Below, in pieces: positions 23,888 to 31,723 of a stretch of DNA of 52,488 nucleotides (its first letter is position 1; every line of letters begins with the position of its first letter). The notes below the pieces were generated by a model, which ran no database searches, had not been told where the DNA came from, and was given only the letters and a program-made list of their open reading frames with translations. Position numbers and translations under genes: made by a program. Source of the stretch: Bacillus sp. MM2020_4 (lineage in GTDB: Bacteria > Bacillota > Bacilli > Bacillales > Cytobacillaceae); NCBI RefSeq assembly GCF_011250555.1, contig NZ_JAANMZ010000032.1:1-52488 (forward strand). Direction: 5' to 3'.

Positions 23888-25216
23888 ATGGCTAAAATTA
23901 CATTTCTTGGAGCAGGAAGCACCGTTTTTGCAAAAAATGTACTAGGTGATTGCATGTTCGTTGATGCTTTAGATGGATTTGAGTTTGCGTTATTTGATAT
24001 TGATGAACAGAGGTTACGAGATTCTGAGCAGATGCTGAAAAATTTAAAGGAAAGCCTAGGCAAAAACATTAAGATCAAAGCGTATCTGGAACGAAAAGAA
24101 GCGCTAAGAGGTGCAAAATATGTAATCAACGCAATTCAGGTGGGAGGCTATAAGCCGAGTACTGTAATCGACTTTGAAATTCCAAAAAAGTATGGTTTAA
24201 GACAAACTATTGCCGATACGGTAGGAATCGGAGGAATATTCCGTAACCTGCGTACAATCCCTGTCATGCTTGAGTTTGCAAAGGATATGGAAGAAGTGTG
24301 TCCTGATGCACTATTCATGAATTATACAAATCCAATGGCCGTTTTGACAGGTGTGATGAACCGCTATACCAATATTAAAACAATTGGCTTATGCCACAGT
24401 GTCCAAGTTTGTACTAAAGAATTATTTGAGGCAATAGGAATGGACCCGACAGGTGTGAAGGAAAAAATCGCAGGCATCAATCATATGGCCTGGCTGCTTG
24501 AGGTAAGTAAAGATGGAGTAGATTTGTATCCTGAGATTAAGAGGAGAGCAAGGGAAAAACAAAAGACGAAGCATGGGGATATGGTCCGGTTCGAGCTTAT
24601 GGATAAGTTCGGCTATTATATAACGGAATCATCTGAACATAACGCCGAATATCATCCATATTTTATTAAATCCAGATACCCTGAACTCATTGATAAATTT
24701 AATATACCGCTTGATGAATACCCGCGCCGTTGTGAGAAGCAAATCAACGATTGGACGGCGATGAGGGAGGATCTGGTTCATAATAAATCATTGGATCATA
24801 TGCGTTCTAGAGAATATGGTTCACGTATTATTGAAGCAATCGAGACGAATGTTCCATTTAAATTTGGCGGTAATGTCCTAAATACGGGCAGACTCATTAG
24901 CAATCTTCCGGAGAAAGCGTGTGTAGAGGTGCCTTGTATAGCGGATCGCAGTGGAATCGTACCAACATATGTAGGTGACCTTCCTGAACAACTTGCTGCG
25001 TTAAACCGCACCAATATCAATACCCAATTGCTGACAATAGAAGCAGCGATGACTTTGAATAAGGAATATATTTACCAGGCAGCCATGCTTGACCCGCATA
25101 CGGCTGCGGAGTTATCAATGGATGATATCATCTCCTTATGTGATGACTTAATTGAAGCACATGGAGATTATCTGCCGAAGTTTACTAGTGAAAGAGTTAC
25201 AACTGTCAGATCCTAA
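23888..25216 (+). CDS. melA: Alpha-galactosidase, glycoside hydrolase family 4
   Basis: A cytoplasmic GH4 alpha-galactosidase of 442 aa that hydrolyses melibiose or raffinose-type sugars by an NAD- and Mn-dependent redox mechanism. NAD motif FLGAGSTVF is at residues 5-13. The metal ligands are visible: Cys and His in IGLCHSVQ near 172 and His in AGINHMAWL near 202. NYTNPMA, a conserved active-site loop, lies near 144. TGGAGGATC precedes the ATG. It ends the msm/mel operon, followed by a terminator. Sugar specificity rests on the family pattern and the operon order. Confidence 0.93.
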   Translation: MAKITFLGAGSTVFAKNVLGDCMFVDALDGFEFALFDIDEQRLRDSEQMLKNLKESLGKNIKIKAYLERKEALRGAKYVINAIQVGGYKPSTVIDFEIPKKYGLRQTIADTVGIGGIFRNLRTIPVMLEFAKDMEEVCPDALFMNYTNPMAVLTGVMNRYTNIKTIGLCHSVQVCTKELFEAIGMDPTGVKEKIAGINHMAWLLEVSKDGVDLYPEIKRRAREKQKTKHGDMVRFELMDKFGYYITESSEHNAEYHPYFIKSRYPELIDKFNIPLDEYPRRCEKQINDWTAMREDLVHNKSLDHMRSREYGSRIIEAIETNVPFKFGGNVLNTGRLISNLPEKACVEVPCIADRSGIVPTYVGDLPEQLAALNRTNINTQLLTIEAAMTLNKEYIYQAAMLDPHTAAELSMDDIISLCDDLIEAHGDYLPKFTSERVTTVRS

Positions 25217-25248
25217 ATAGAAATACAAATAAGTACTAGTCTGGATAA

Positions 25249-25286
25249 ACAAAGAAGGGTTTAATTGCCCTTCTTTGTCCCTTTTA
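25249..25286. terminator. Bidirectional terminator after melA
   Basis: ACAAAGAAGGG and CCCTTCTTTGT form an 11-bp stem with an 8-nt loop. It separates melA from the convergent zinc-ribbon gene. Confidence 0.85.
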
Positions 25287-25289
25287 AAT

Positions 25290-25496
25290 TCATCCTCCTA
25301 AAAACAAATCAATGATATTCGAGGCCGTTGAGGATTTCTTGTTATAAAACTCCGAATAGCCACATTTCTTGCAAAAAACTACCGTAAATTTGTTGTGTTG
25401 AATATCCAACATTTTTGTAAGCCCCGTTCCAGTCATCGCCACATCTTTCGTACCAGTTTCACTGCTGCCACATTTTATACAGCCTTTTTCGCTCAT
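25290..25496 (-). CDS. Zinc-ribbon protein
   Basis: A small protein of 68 aa with two Cys pairs, CIKC near residue 6 and CKKC near 43, spaced as in a zinc ribbon (rubredoxin-like knuckles). The C-terminus is a Ser/Ala-rich tail ending in IIDLFLGG. Such proteins bind nucleic acid or act as protein adaptors; no specific function can be given. GAGGGGTGA lies upstream of ATG 25496; the more upstream in-frame ATG 25511 has none and would overlap that site. Monocistronic. Confidence 0.82.
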   Translation of the reverse strand: MSEKGCIKCGSSETGTKDVAMTGTGLTKMLDIQHNKFTVVFCKKCGYSEFYNKKSSTASNIIDLFLGG

Positions 25497-25643
25497 CAAA
25501 TCACCCCTCAATAAATTCTCTCTTCATACCTATTAGTAAAGTGTTTAAAAGTTTCTCATTTTAATTTTTATATTGTTAAAATATTCAAAAAGATTCTAGA
25601 TTTTTGCTACAATAGAGATATGTGAAAAGTAGGGAGTGAAGAC

Positions 25644-27389
25644 ATGCTCCAATTTAAGGATATTATTACACCAGTTGATTTTATCGTTACTGAAGAAACG
25701 ACACTTAGAGAAGCCATTACCTTAATGCATAAAAAGAAGTGGAACCTTCTTCCTGTTACAGATGCAAGCGGCCATCCAGTTGGTGTTTTTACTCGCAGCA
25801 GCCTCCAGCAAATGGTAATAGAAGAAACACCACTAACCACATCAATTAAAAAATACATAAAGAGACAGGTTGAAAAGATAAGTGTTGATACACCGTATGA
25901 CAAAATTGAAGAGATAGTCAAAGAAAGTAAGGTTGGAACCGGGGTGGTCACCGATAAACAGAATCGTGTTGTTGGGATCCTGACGAAAACGGATATGGTG
26001 ATGTCATTGCTGCAAACTTCACAAGAACTGCAAACGATCAAAAAATTAAAGAGGACATTAGAAACAGCGATTGACCATGCCTTCGATGGAATCGTCATGA
26101 CTGATGAAAAGAGAGTCATCACGATGGTCAGTCCACCGCTCTTGGAATTATTTAACCTTCCTGAAGATCAGGTGCTGTTCAAGCAGGCGGCCCGTGTATT
26201 GCCACAACTTAAGCTAGAAAACGTTTATGAATCAGAAACAGCCGAGGTTAGCGGCTTTTTAGAAATCAATGGGATTAAATATATCGTTCACCGCATCCCC
26301 ATCCTTGGAGATGGAAAAGTCATCGGGGCAATTGGAAAGGTAGTTTTCCGCCAATTAAATGAGGTAAGCGAGTTATTCAATAAGCTGCAAAAGGCAGAAA
26401 ATAAAGCGAACTTTTACCACCAGCAATACCAGAAATCAGAAACAGCCCGGTACACCTGGGAGCATATTTTTAGCACAGATCCAATCATGGAAAAGTTGAA
26501 GAAGAGCGGAGCGAAGGCGGCGAAAGGAAGGTCAACCGTGCTGATCCGCGGCGAAAGCGGTACAGGGAAAGAGCTGTTTGCTCACGCCATACATAACAGC
26601 AGTGCGAGAAGCTCGGGGAAGTTTGTCGTCGTAAATTGTGCCGCTATTCCTGAAGATTTGCTAGAATCAGAGTTTTTTGGCTATGAAGAAGGGGCGTTTA
26701 CCGGTGCTAAACAAAAAGGTAAACTTGGGAAATTTGATCTGGCCAACGGTGGGACACTTTTTCTCGATGAGATTGGTGACATGTCCCTAACCTTGCAAGC
26801 CAAGCTGCTTCGGGTACTTCAAGAACGAGAATTCTACCGGGTTGGCGGTACAACAAAGATAAAAGTAGATGTCCGAATTATTGCGGCAACGAACAGACAT
26901 TTAGAAGAAATGGTCAAGGAAAGCCTTTTTAGGGAGGACTTATATTATCGTCTTAACGTCATATCGCTTCATATTCCGCCGCTGCGCGATCGTCCATATG
27001 ATGTCGACCATTTAATTGGTCAGTTTATGATTGAATTTAATCAAATTTTAGGTACAAGTATTACAGGGATCGAGGAGCAAGCAAGAGAAGTACTGCTGAG
27101 CTATGAATGGCCGGGAAACATCCGTGAATTACGAAATGTAATGGAACGGGCGATGACATTTTCCGAAACTGGAAAAATTAGATACGAGGATTTGCCGGAT
27201 TATTTACTTAAGCAGGTTCCGCTTAGAGAACCAGCCGTTCATGTATCAATGGTCGAAAATGCTGAACTCGAGGCAATCAAAAAAGCGCTTGCACAGGTAC
27301 AGGGAAATAAAGTCCAAGCCGCTAGATTACTAGGAATCAGCCGTTCGGGTTTATATGAAAAAATTAAGAAATACAATCTACCAACATAG
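25644..27389 (+). CDS. Sigma-54-dependent activator with CBS pair and PAS domain
   Basis: A 581-aa bacterial enhancer-binding protein. Residues 1-120 are two CBS modules ([33 protein letters not shown] and the second ending [11 protein letters not shown]), which usually bind adenine nucleotides. Residues about 133-250 look like a PAS domain ([29 protein letters not shown]). The AAA+ domain has Walker A GESGTGKE near 302, GAFTGA near 350 (the sigma-54 contact loop) and Walker [13 protein letters not shown]. The C-terminal Fis helix-turn-helix is [26 protein letters not shown] precedes the ATG. It almost certainly activates the -24/-12 promoter 110 bp downstream and probably the one at 18264. 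The effector is unknown; AMP or an acyl-adenylate related signal is a reasonable guess. Confidence 0.93.
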   Translation: MLQFKDIITPVDFIVTEETTLREAITLMHKKKWNLLPVTDASGHPVGVFTRSSLQQMVIEETPLTTSIKKYIKRQVEKISVDTPYDKIEEIVKESKVGTGVVTDKQNRVVGILTKTDMVMSLLQTSQELQTIKKLKRTLETAIDHAFDGIVMTDEKRVITMVSPPLLELFNLPEDQVLFKQAARVLPQLKLENVYESETAEVSGFLEINGIKYIVHRIPILGDGKVIGAIGKVVFRQLNEVSELFNKLQKAENKANFYHQQYQKSETARYTWEHIFSTDPIMEKLKKSGAKAAKGRSTVLIRGESGTGKELFAHAIHNSSARSSGKFVVVNCAAIPEDLLESEFFGYEEGAFTGAKQKGKLGKFDLANGGTLFLDEIGDMSLTLQAKLLRVLQEREFYRVGGTTKIKVDVRIIAATNRHLEEMVKESLFREDLYYRLNVISLHIPPLRDRPYDVDHLIGQFMIEFNQILGTSITGIEEQAREVLLSYEWPGNIRELRNVMERAMTFSETGKIRYEDLPDYLLKQVPLREPAVHVSMVENAELEAIKKALAQVQGNKVQAARLLGISRSGLYEKIKKYNLPT

Positions 27390-27398
27390 TTGTTTACC

Positions 27399-27437
27399 TG
27401 TCCAGTAATCGGACACCTAAATACCTACAGTGTGTAG
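27399..27437 (+). promoter_or_regulatory. Upstream activator sites for the sigma-54 operon promoter
   Basis: Two dyads lie 60-100 bp before the -24 element: TGTCC-N7-GGACA (27399-27415, perfect) and CTACA-GTG-TGTAG (27425-27437). Position and symmetry suit binding of the Fis domain of the activator. Neither is followed by a T-run, so they are not likely terminators. Confidence 0.55.
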
Positions 27438-27498
27438 ACAATAATCATCTAATGTCCTATACGGCTGCAGTTAAGCTATGTTTTCTCCTTTCGCAATA

Positions 27499-27515
27499 TT
27501 GGCATAATAATTGCA
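27499..27515 (+). promoter_or_regulatory. Sigma-54 (-24/-12) promoter of the acyl-CoA operon
   Basis: TTGGCATAATAATTGCA matches TGGCAY-N5-TTGCW with GG and GC 10 bp apart. Transcription should begin near 27527, 33 bp before the ligase start. Confidence 0.9.
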
Positions 27516-27559
27516 TGATTCATAGAGAATCTTTTTTTAAAAAAAGGGAGGATCTAAAT

Positions 27560-29092
27560 ATGAATATTGGAAGTCTCTTATCTCAGAGTGCCCGAAAGTT
27601 TCCAGAGCTACTAGCAATCGAGTGTGAAGGCAGAAGCTACACATATCGCGGGTTTAATGAAGAAGTAAACAAGCTTGCTCACGGACTTCTGCAGCGAGGC
27701 GTGAACAAAGGTGACAAGCTTGCGATCATGATGAAGAATTCGGATCACTTTGTCTTTACCTTTTTTGCTGCTGCTAAAATCGGTGCTGTGGCAGTCCCAG
27801 TGAACTTCCGATTAACTGCTACAGAGGTTCAATACATTTTAGACCAGTCAGATGCAGCCATTGTGGTGTGCGATAAGGAATTTGAACAAATTATTGTCGA
27901 AGCGAAAAAGGATACTGCTGTCCGTATGGTCATTACAGTTGGTGAGCCGGAAACAGTAGGTTTCGATTCCTATGAAAAAGTTCTAGCGGATTGTACTGAA
28001 GAGCCCGATATTGACGTTTCTGAAAAAGATGATGTCGAGATTTTGTACACTTCGGGGACAACAGGACGTCCAAAGGGAGCCCTTTTTGATCATAGTCAAA
28101 TTTTTAAAGTTGGCATTTCCGTTGTTATTAATATGGAGATATGCCAGCACGAGCGCATCCTTCATTTAGCGCCACTGTTCCACTCGGCACAATTAAACCT
28201 GTTCCTTATTTCTGGAGTTGCCCTTGGCGCGACCCATATTATCCATCGTGATTTCCACCCGGTTAAAACACTGCAAGCGATCCAAGAACATAAAATTACC
28301 CATCTATTTGCCGTACCAGCTATGTATAACTTCTTGCTTCAAGTCCCGAATGCCGATGATTACGATCTAACTTCTATTAAGAGGGTTGGGTACGGAGCTG
28401 CACCAATGGCTCCGGAACTTGTGAAAAAAAGCATGCGGCTGTTTAAAACCGATCAATTTTATAATCTTTGTGGCTTGACCGAAGCGGGGCCAGGTGGAAT
28501 TCTCCTGGATCCAGAGGGACATAAGCTACATCTTGGCAAGGGCGGAAAACCAATCTTCATGACTGAAACACGGGTTGTGAATGAAGAGGGTAAGGATGTA
28601 TTACCTGGGGTGATTGGTGAATTTATTGTCCGCAGTCCGATGGTGATGAAGGAATATTATAAAAAGCCGGAGGAAACGAAGAGCACGTTGAAGGGTGGCT
28701 GGCTTTATACAGGTGACTTGGCAACGATTGACGACGAAGGCTATATCACGTTAGTTGACCGGAAAAAAGACATGATAATCTCGGGTGGGGAAAATGTTTA
28801 CTCTGTTGAGGTAGAGGGGGTTCTTTTTGAACATCCAGCTATCCTTGATGCGGCTATTATCGGGTTACCGGATGAGGTATGGGGCGAGGCAGTCTGTGCG
28901 ATCATTGTACCAAAGGAGGGCGCTGTGATTGATGAACAGGAATTACGAAGCTTCTGCCGTGAGAAATTAGCAGGTTATAAGGTTCCTAGAAGGATTTTTA
29001 TTGAGGAACAGCTGCCACGGAATGCCTCCGGGAAAATTCTAAAATATCAATTACGACAAAAAATGAATCAGATGAGTAATGATAGGACTTAA
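27560..29092 (+). CDS. Acyl-CoA ligase (AMP-forming), first gene of the sigma-54 operon
   Basis: A 510-aa adenylate-forming enzyme that activates a carboxylic acid with ATP to acyl-AMP and then acyl-CoA. Motif A3 YTSGTTGRPKG is near residue 168, the A5-like motif YNLCGLTEAGPG near 305, A7 GGWLYTGDLATIDDEGY near 383, A8 DRKKDMIISGGENVYSVEVE near 400 and the catalytic Lys in NASGKILK near 499. The start at 27560 is set by AGGGAGGAT; 36 residues upstream in frame contain the sigma-54 promoter and are not coding. Medium- or long-chain fatty acids are likely substrates; the exact one is unknown. Confidence 0.93.
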   Translation: MNIGSLLSQSARKFPELLAIECEGRSYTYRGFNEEVNKLAHGLLQRGVNKGDKLAIMMKNSDHFVFTFFAAAKIGAVAVPVNFRLTATEVQYILDQSDAAIVVCDKEFEQIIVEAKKDTAVRMVITVGEPETVGFDSYEKVLADCTEEPDIDVSEKDDVEILYTSGTTGRPKGALFDHSQIFKVGISVVINMEICQHERILHLAPLFHSAQLNLFLISGVALGATHIIHRDFHPVKTLQAIQEHKITHLFAVPAMYNFLLQVPNADDYDLTSIKRVGYGAAPMAPELVKKSMRLFKTDQFYNLCGLTEAGPGGILLDPEGHKLHLGKGGKPIFMTETRVVNEEGKDVLPGVIGEFIVRSPMVMKEYYKKPEETKSTLKGGWLYTGDLATIDDEGYITLVDRKKDMIISGGENVYSVEVEGVLFEHPAILDAAIIGLPDEVWGEAVCAIIVPKEGAVIDEQELRSFCREKLAGYKVPRRIFIEEQLPRNASGKILKYQLRQKMNQMSNDRT

Positions 29093-29128
29093 TGTAAGCA
29101 CTTTTAATAGAAAGTGGGGAAATGATAT

Positions 29129-30274
29129 ATGAAACATCCATATTTAAACGAAGATCATGAAATTTTTCGGCAATCGTTAAGAAAGTTTTTGGAAAAAGAA
29201 GCATATCCCTTTTATGAACAATGGGAAGAAGACCGGATGATTCCTCGGTCATTTTGGACGAAGATGGGGGAGCAAGGTTTCTTATGCCCTGATATTGATG
29301 AAAAGTATGGTGGCAGTGAGGTTGATTGGGGATTTGCTGTTGTTATTAATGAGGAGCTTGAACGCGTAGGTTCTGGACTAATTGGTATCGGGCTTCACAA
29401 TGATATCGTTGTTCCTTACATTACCGCCTATGGGACGGAAGAACAAAAACAGCGTTGGCTGCCAAAGTGTGTCACCGGCGAAATCATTACGGCGATTGCG
29501 ATGACGGAGCCTGGAACAGGCTCCGACCTTGCCAACATCAAAACAACTGCCCGGCTTGAGGGTGATCACTATATCGTCAATGGTCAAAAGACGTTCATCA
29601 CAAACGGGATCCAATCCGACCTTGTGGTGGTTGCAGTTAAGACCGACACGCAAGCAGTGCCAAAGCATAAAGGGGTCAGCCTGCTAGTGATTGAAAGGGG
29701 CACTCCTGGTTTCTCCAGAGGCAGAAAGTTGAATAAAGTGGGGCTTCACTGTCAGGATACGGCGGAATTGATTTTTGAAGACTGCCGGGTCCCAAAGGAA
29801 AATTTACTTGGCCAGGAAGGAAAGGGCTTCCTTTATTTAATGGAAAAACTCCAACAGGAACGGCTTCTTGTCGCGATTGGGGCGCAAACGGCATCGGAAG
29901 TGATGTTGAAAATGACTCTTGACTACGTAAAAAGTCGTGAAGCATTTGGCAAGCCTATTGGTCAGTTCCAAAATACCCAGTTTAAAATTGTCGAAATGGC
30001 TACCGACATTGAAATGAGCAGAGCCTTCCTCGATCAATTAATTGCCGAACATATTGAAGGAAAAAATGTTGTGACAAAAGTGTCAATGGCCAAATGGAAA
30101 TTAACTGACATCGCAAAGAAGATTGCGGCTGAATGCATGCAGCTCCATGGCGGCTATGGATATATGGAAGAATACGAGATTGCGAGACGATTCCGTGATA
30201 TTCCAGTCTCCAGTGTATACGCCGGTACAAATGAAATTATGAAAACGATTATTGCTAAAAATATGGGATTATAG
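29129..30274 (+). CDS. Acyl-CoA dehydrogenase
   Basis: A flavin enzyme of 381 aa that forms the 2,3-double bond of acyl-CoA and passes electrons to an electron-transferring flavoprotein. N-terminal helical domain, then the FAD contact AMTEPGTGSDLANIKTTA near 133, and the C-terminal signature QLHGGYGYMEEYEIARRFRDI followed by YAGTNEIMK. The catalytic Glu is expected in GTNEI near 367. It follows the ligase after 37 bp. Directly after its stop codon begins the intergenic repeat that separates it from the thiolase. Chain-length class is not certain. Confidence 0.94.
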   Translation: MKHPYLNEDHEIFRQSLRKFLEKEAYPFYEQWEEDRMIPRSFWTKMGEQGFLCPDIDEKYGGSEVDWGFAVVINEELERVGSGLIGIGLHNDIVVPYITAYGTEEQKQRWLPKCVTGEIITAIAMTEPGTGSDLANIKTTARLEGDHYIVNGQKTFITNGIQSDLVVVAVKTDTQAVPKHKGVSLLVIERGTPGFSRGRKLNKVGLHCQDTAELIFEDCRVPKENLLGQEGKGFLYLMEKLQQERLLVAIGAQTASEVMLKMTLDYVKSREAFGKPIGQFQNTQFKIVEMATDIEMSRAFLDQLIAEHIEGKNVVTKVSMAKWKLTDIAKKIAAECMQLHGGYGYMEEYEIARRFRDIPVSSVYAGTNEIMKTIIAKNMGL

Positions 30275-30431
30275 GAAAAGCGAAAAGCGACTGTTTATCG
30301 GCGTATGGCCTGGAGCGCTCCAACTGAGATAAAGGAAACACGGTGAACATAGTGAACCGATGTTGACTTATCGTAGGGCGGAGTGCGAAGGACACTAGCC
30401 GATGGCGCTTGGAGCTGGACAATTCTCAAAG
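30275..30431 (-). repeat. Bacillaceae-type intergenic repeat, copy B, inside the acyl-CoA operon
   Basis: Read on the minus strand the element begins CTTTGAGAATTGTCCAGCT, matching copy A (7631) with one change, and ends with CGCTTTTCGCTTTTC. The middle differs strongly. It starts one base after the acyl-CoA dehydrogenase stop codon and ends 42 bp before the thiolase start, so it lies within an otherwise tight operon. Confidence 0.7.
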
Positions 30432-30473
30432 CCGAAACATAAAATTTCTGTTTTTATAGAAAGGAAGATGAAT

Positions 30474-31631
30474 ATGCGTGAAGTGGTGATTGTTGAGGGT
30501 GTTCGTACCCCGGTGGGAAGAAGGAATGGTGTTTTAAAAGATATCCGTCCGGATGATTTGGCAGGATTAACGTTAAAAGAGCTGGTGAACCGTGCCGGTA
30601 TTGATCCTGCTATCGTTGATGATGTCATCTTAGGTTGTGTGACCCAAGCAGGGGAACAAGCGGGTGATATTGCCAGAGTTGCCGCTTTAATCGCCGGTTT
30701 CCCCATTGAGGTGCCAGGTACCACAATTGACCGTCAATGTGGTTCAAGTCAGCAAGCTGTTCATTTTGCTGCACAGGCAATCCTTGCTGGTGACATGGAC
30801 GTGGTTATTGCTGGCGGTGTGGAAAGTATGTCCCGTGTTCCGATGGGTTCTAACTACAAAGGTGCTGAAGAGCCCTTTAGCCCAGAATTAAAAGCAAAAT
30901 ACGAAATGATCCATCAGGGTTTGTCAGCTGAGCGCATAGCCGAAAACTATGGCTTTACGCGTGAACAACTGGATCAATTTTCGCTTGAGAGTCATCAAAA
31001 AGCATTAATGGCACAGGAGGAAGGCTATTTTACTAGAGAGATTTTTCCGCTTGAAGTAACACTTCCAGATGGAACAACAGCTGTCATCAAAGATGATTCA
31101 GGCCCAAGAAAGGGATCCACGCTTGAGACGTTGGCTGGTTTGAAGCCCCCTTTCAAGGAAGATGGTGTCATTCATGCCGGAAACTCCAGCCAAATTAGTG
31201 ATGGAGCAGCCGCCCTATTACTTATGTCCCGTGAAAAGGCCGTAGAACTTGGACTGAAACCTCGCTTCCGTGTTCATACACGCGTGGTTGTTGGCTCAGA
31301 CCCGACCCTGATGCTGACTGGACCGATTCCTGCGACACAAAAGGCTTTGGAAAAATCGGGGCTTTCGATTGACGATATTGATGTATTTGAAGTAAACGAA
31401 GCCTTTGCACCAGTGCCGCTTGCCTGGTTGAAGGATACAGGTGCTGACCCGGCGAAGCTTAATCCGAATGGCGGTGCAATTGCCCTTGGTCACCCATTAG
31501 GGGGCAGCGGCGCGCGGTTAATGGTGACGATGATGCATGAACTTGAGCGAACCGGCGGCCGCTACGGATTGCAAACAATGTGCGAAGGCCACGGCATGGC
31601 AAACGCGACGATTATTGAACGGTTAGATTAA
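30474..31631 (+). CDS. Thiolase (acetyl-CoA C-acyltransferase)
   Basis: A 385-aa thiolase that cleaves 3-ketoacyl-CoA with CoA in the last step of beta-oxidation. The nucleophilic Cys lies in TIDRQCGSSQQA near residue 88, the NEAFA motif near 312, and the C-terminal active-site motifs GGAIALGHPLGGSGARL and MCEGHGMANA (Cys-x-Gly) are intact. The start at 30474 follows AAGGAAG and the conserved MREVVIVEGVRTPVG; the 24 upstream in-frame residues read through the repeat and are not protein. A methylacetoacetyl-CoA substrate is possible given the neighbours. Confidence 0.94.
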   Translation: MREVVIVEGVRTPVGRRNGVLKDIRPDDLAGLTLKELVNRAGIDPAIVDDVILGCVTQAGEQAGDIARVAALIAGFPIEVPGTTIDRQCGSSQQAVHFAAQAILAGDMDVVIAGGVESMSRVPMGSNYKGAEEPFSPELKAKYEMIHQGLSAERIAENYGFTREQLDQFSLESHQKALMAQEEGYFTREIFPLEVTLPDGTTAVIKDDSGPRKGSTLETLAGLKPPFKEDGVIHAGNSSQISDGAAALLLMSREKAVELGLKPRFRVHTRVVVGSDPTLMLTGPIPATQKALEKSGLSIDDIDVFEVNEAFAPVPLAWLKDTGADPAKLNPNGGAIALGHPLGGSGARLMVTMMHELERTGGRYGLQTMCEGHGMANATIIERLD

Positions 31632-31675
31632 TCAACACGAATAAATTGAATTCGCGAGTAAGATGCAGGCAATCG

Positions 31676-31698
31676 GTCTCCCCCCGATTGCCCTCCAA
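31676..31698 (+). other. Intercistronic hairpin between thiolase and second ligase
   Basis: GGCAATCGG and CCGATTGCC form a 9-bp stem with a 6-nt loop and no T-run. It may protect mRNA ends or lower downstream expression rather than terminate. Confidence 0.5.
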
Positions 31699-31723
31699 AA
31701 CCTAAAAATGGAGGCTGTACAAA

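Noticed and set aside
27452..27559. A 36-residue extension of the first ligase
   Set aside because: It contains the sigma-54 promoter and lies upstream of the expected transcription start.
30402..30473. A 24-residue N-terminal extension of the thiolase
   Set aside because: It reads through the end of the intergenic repeat. The ribosome site and conserved thiolase N-terminus point to 30474.
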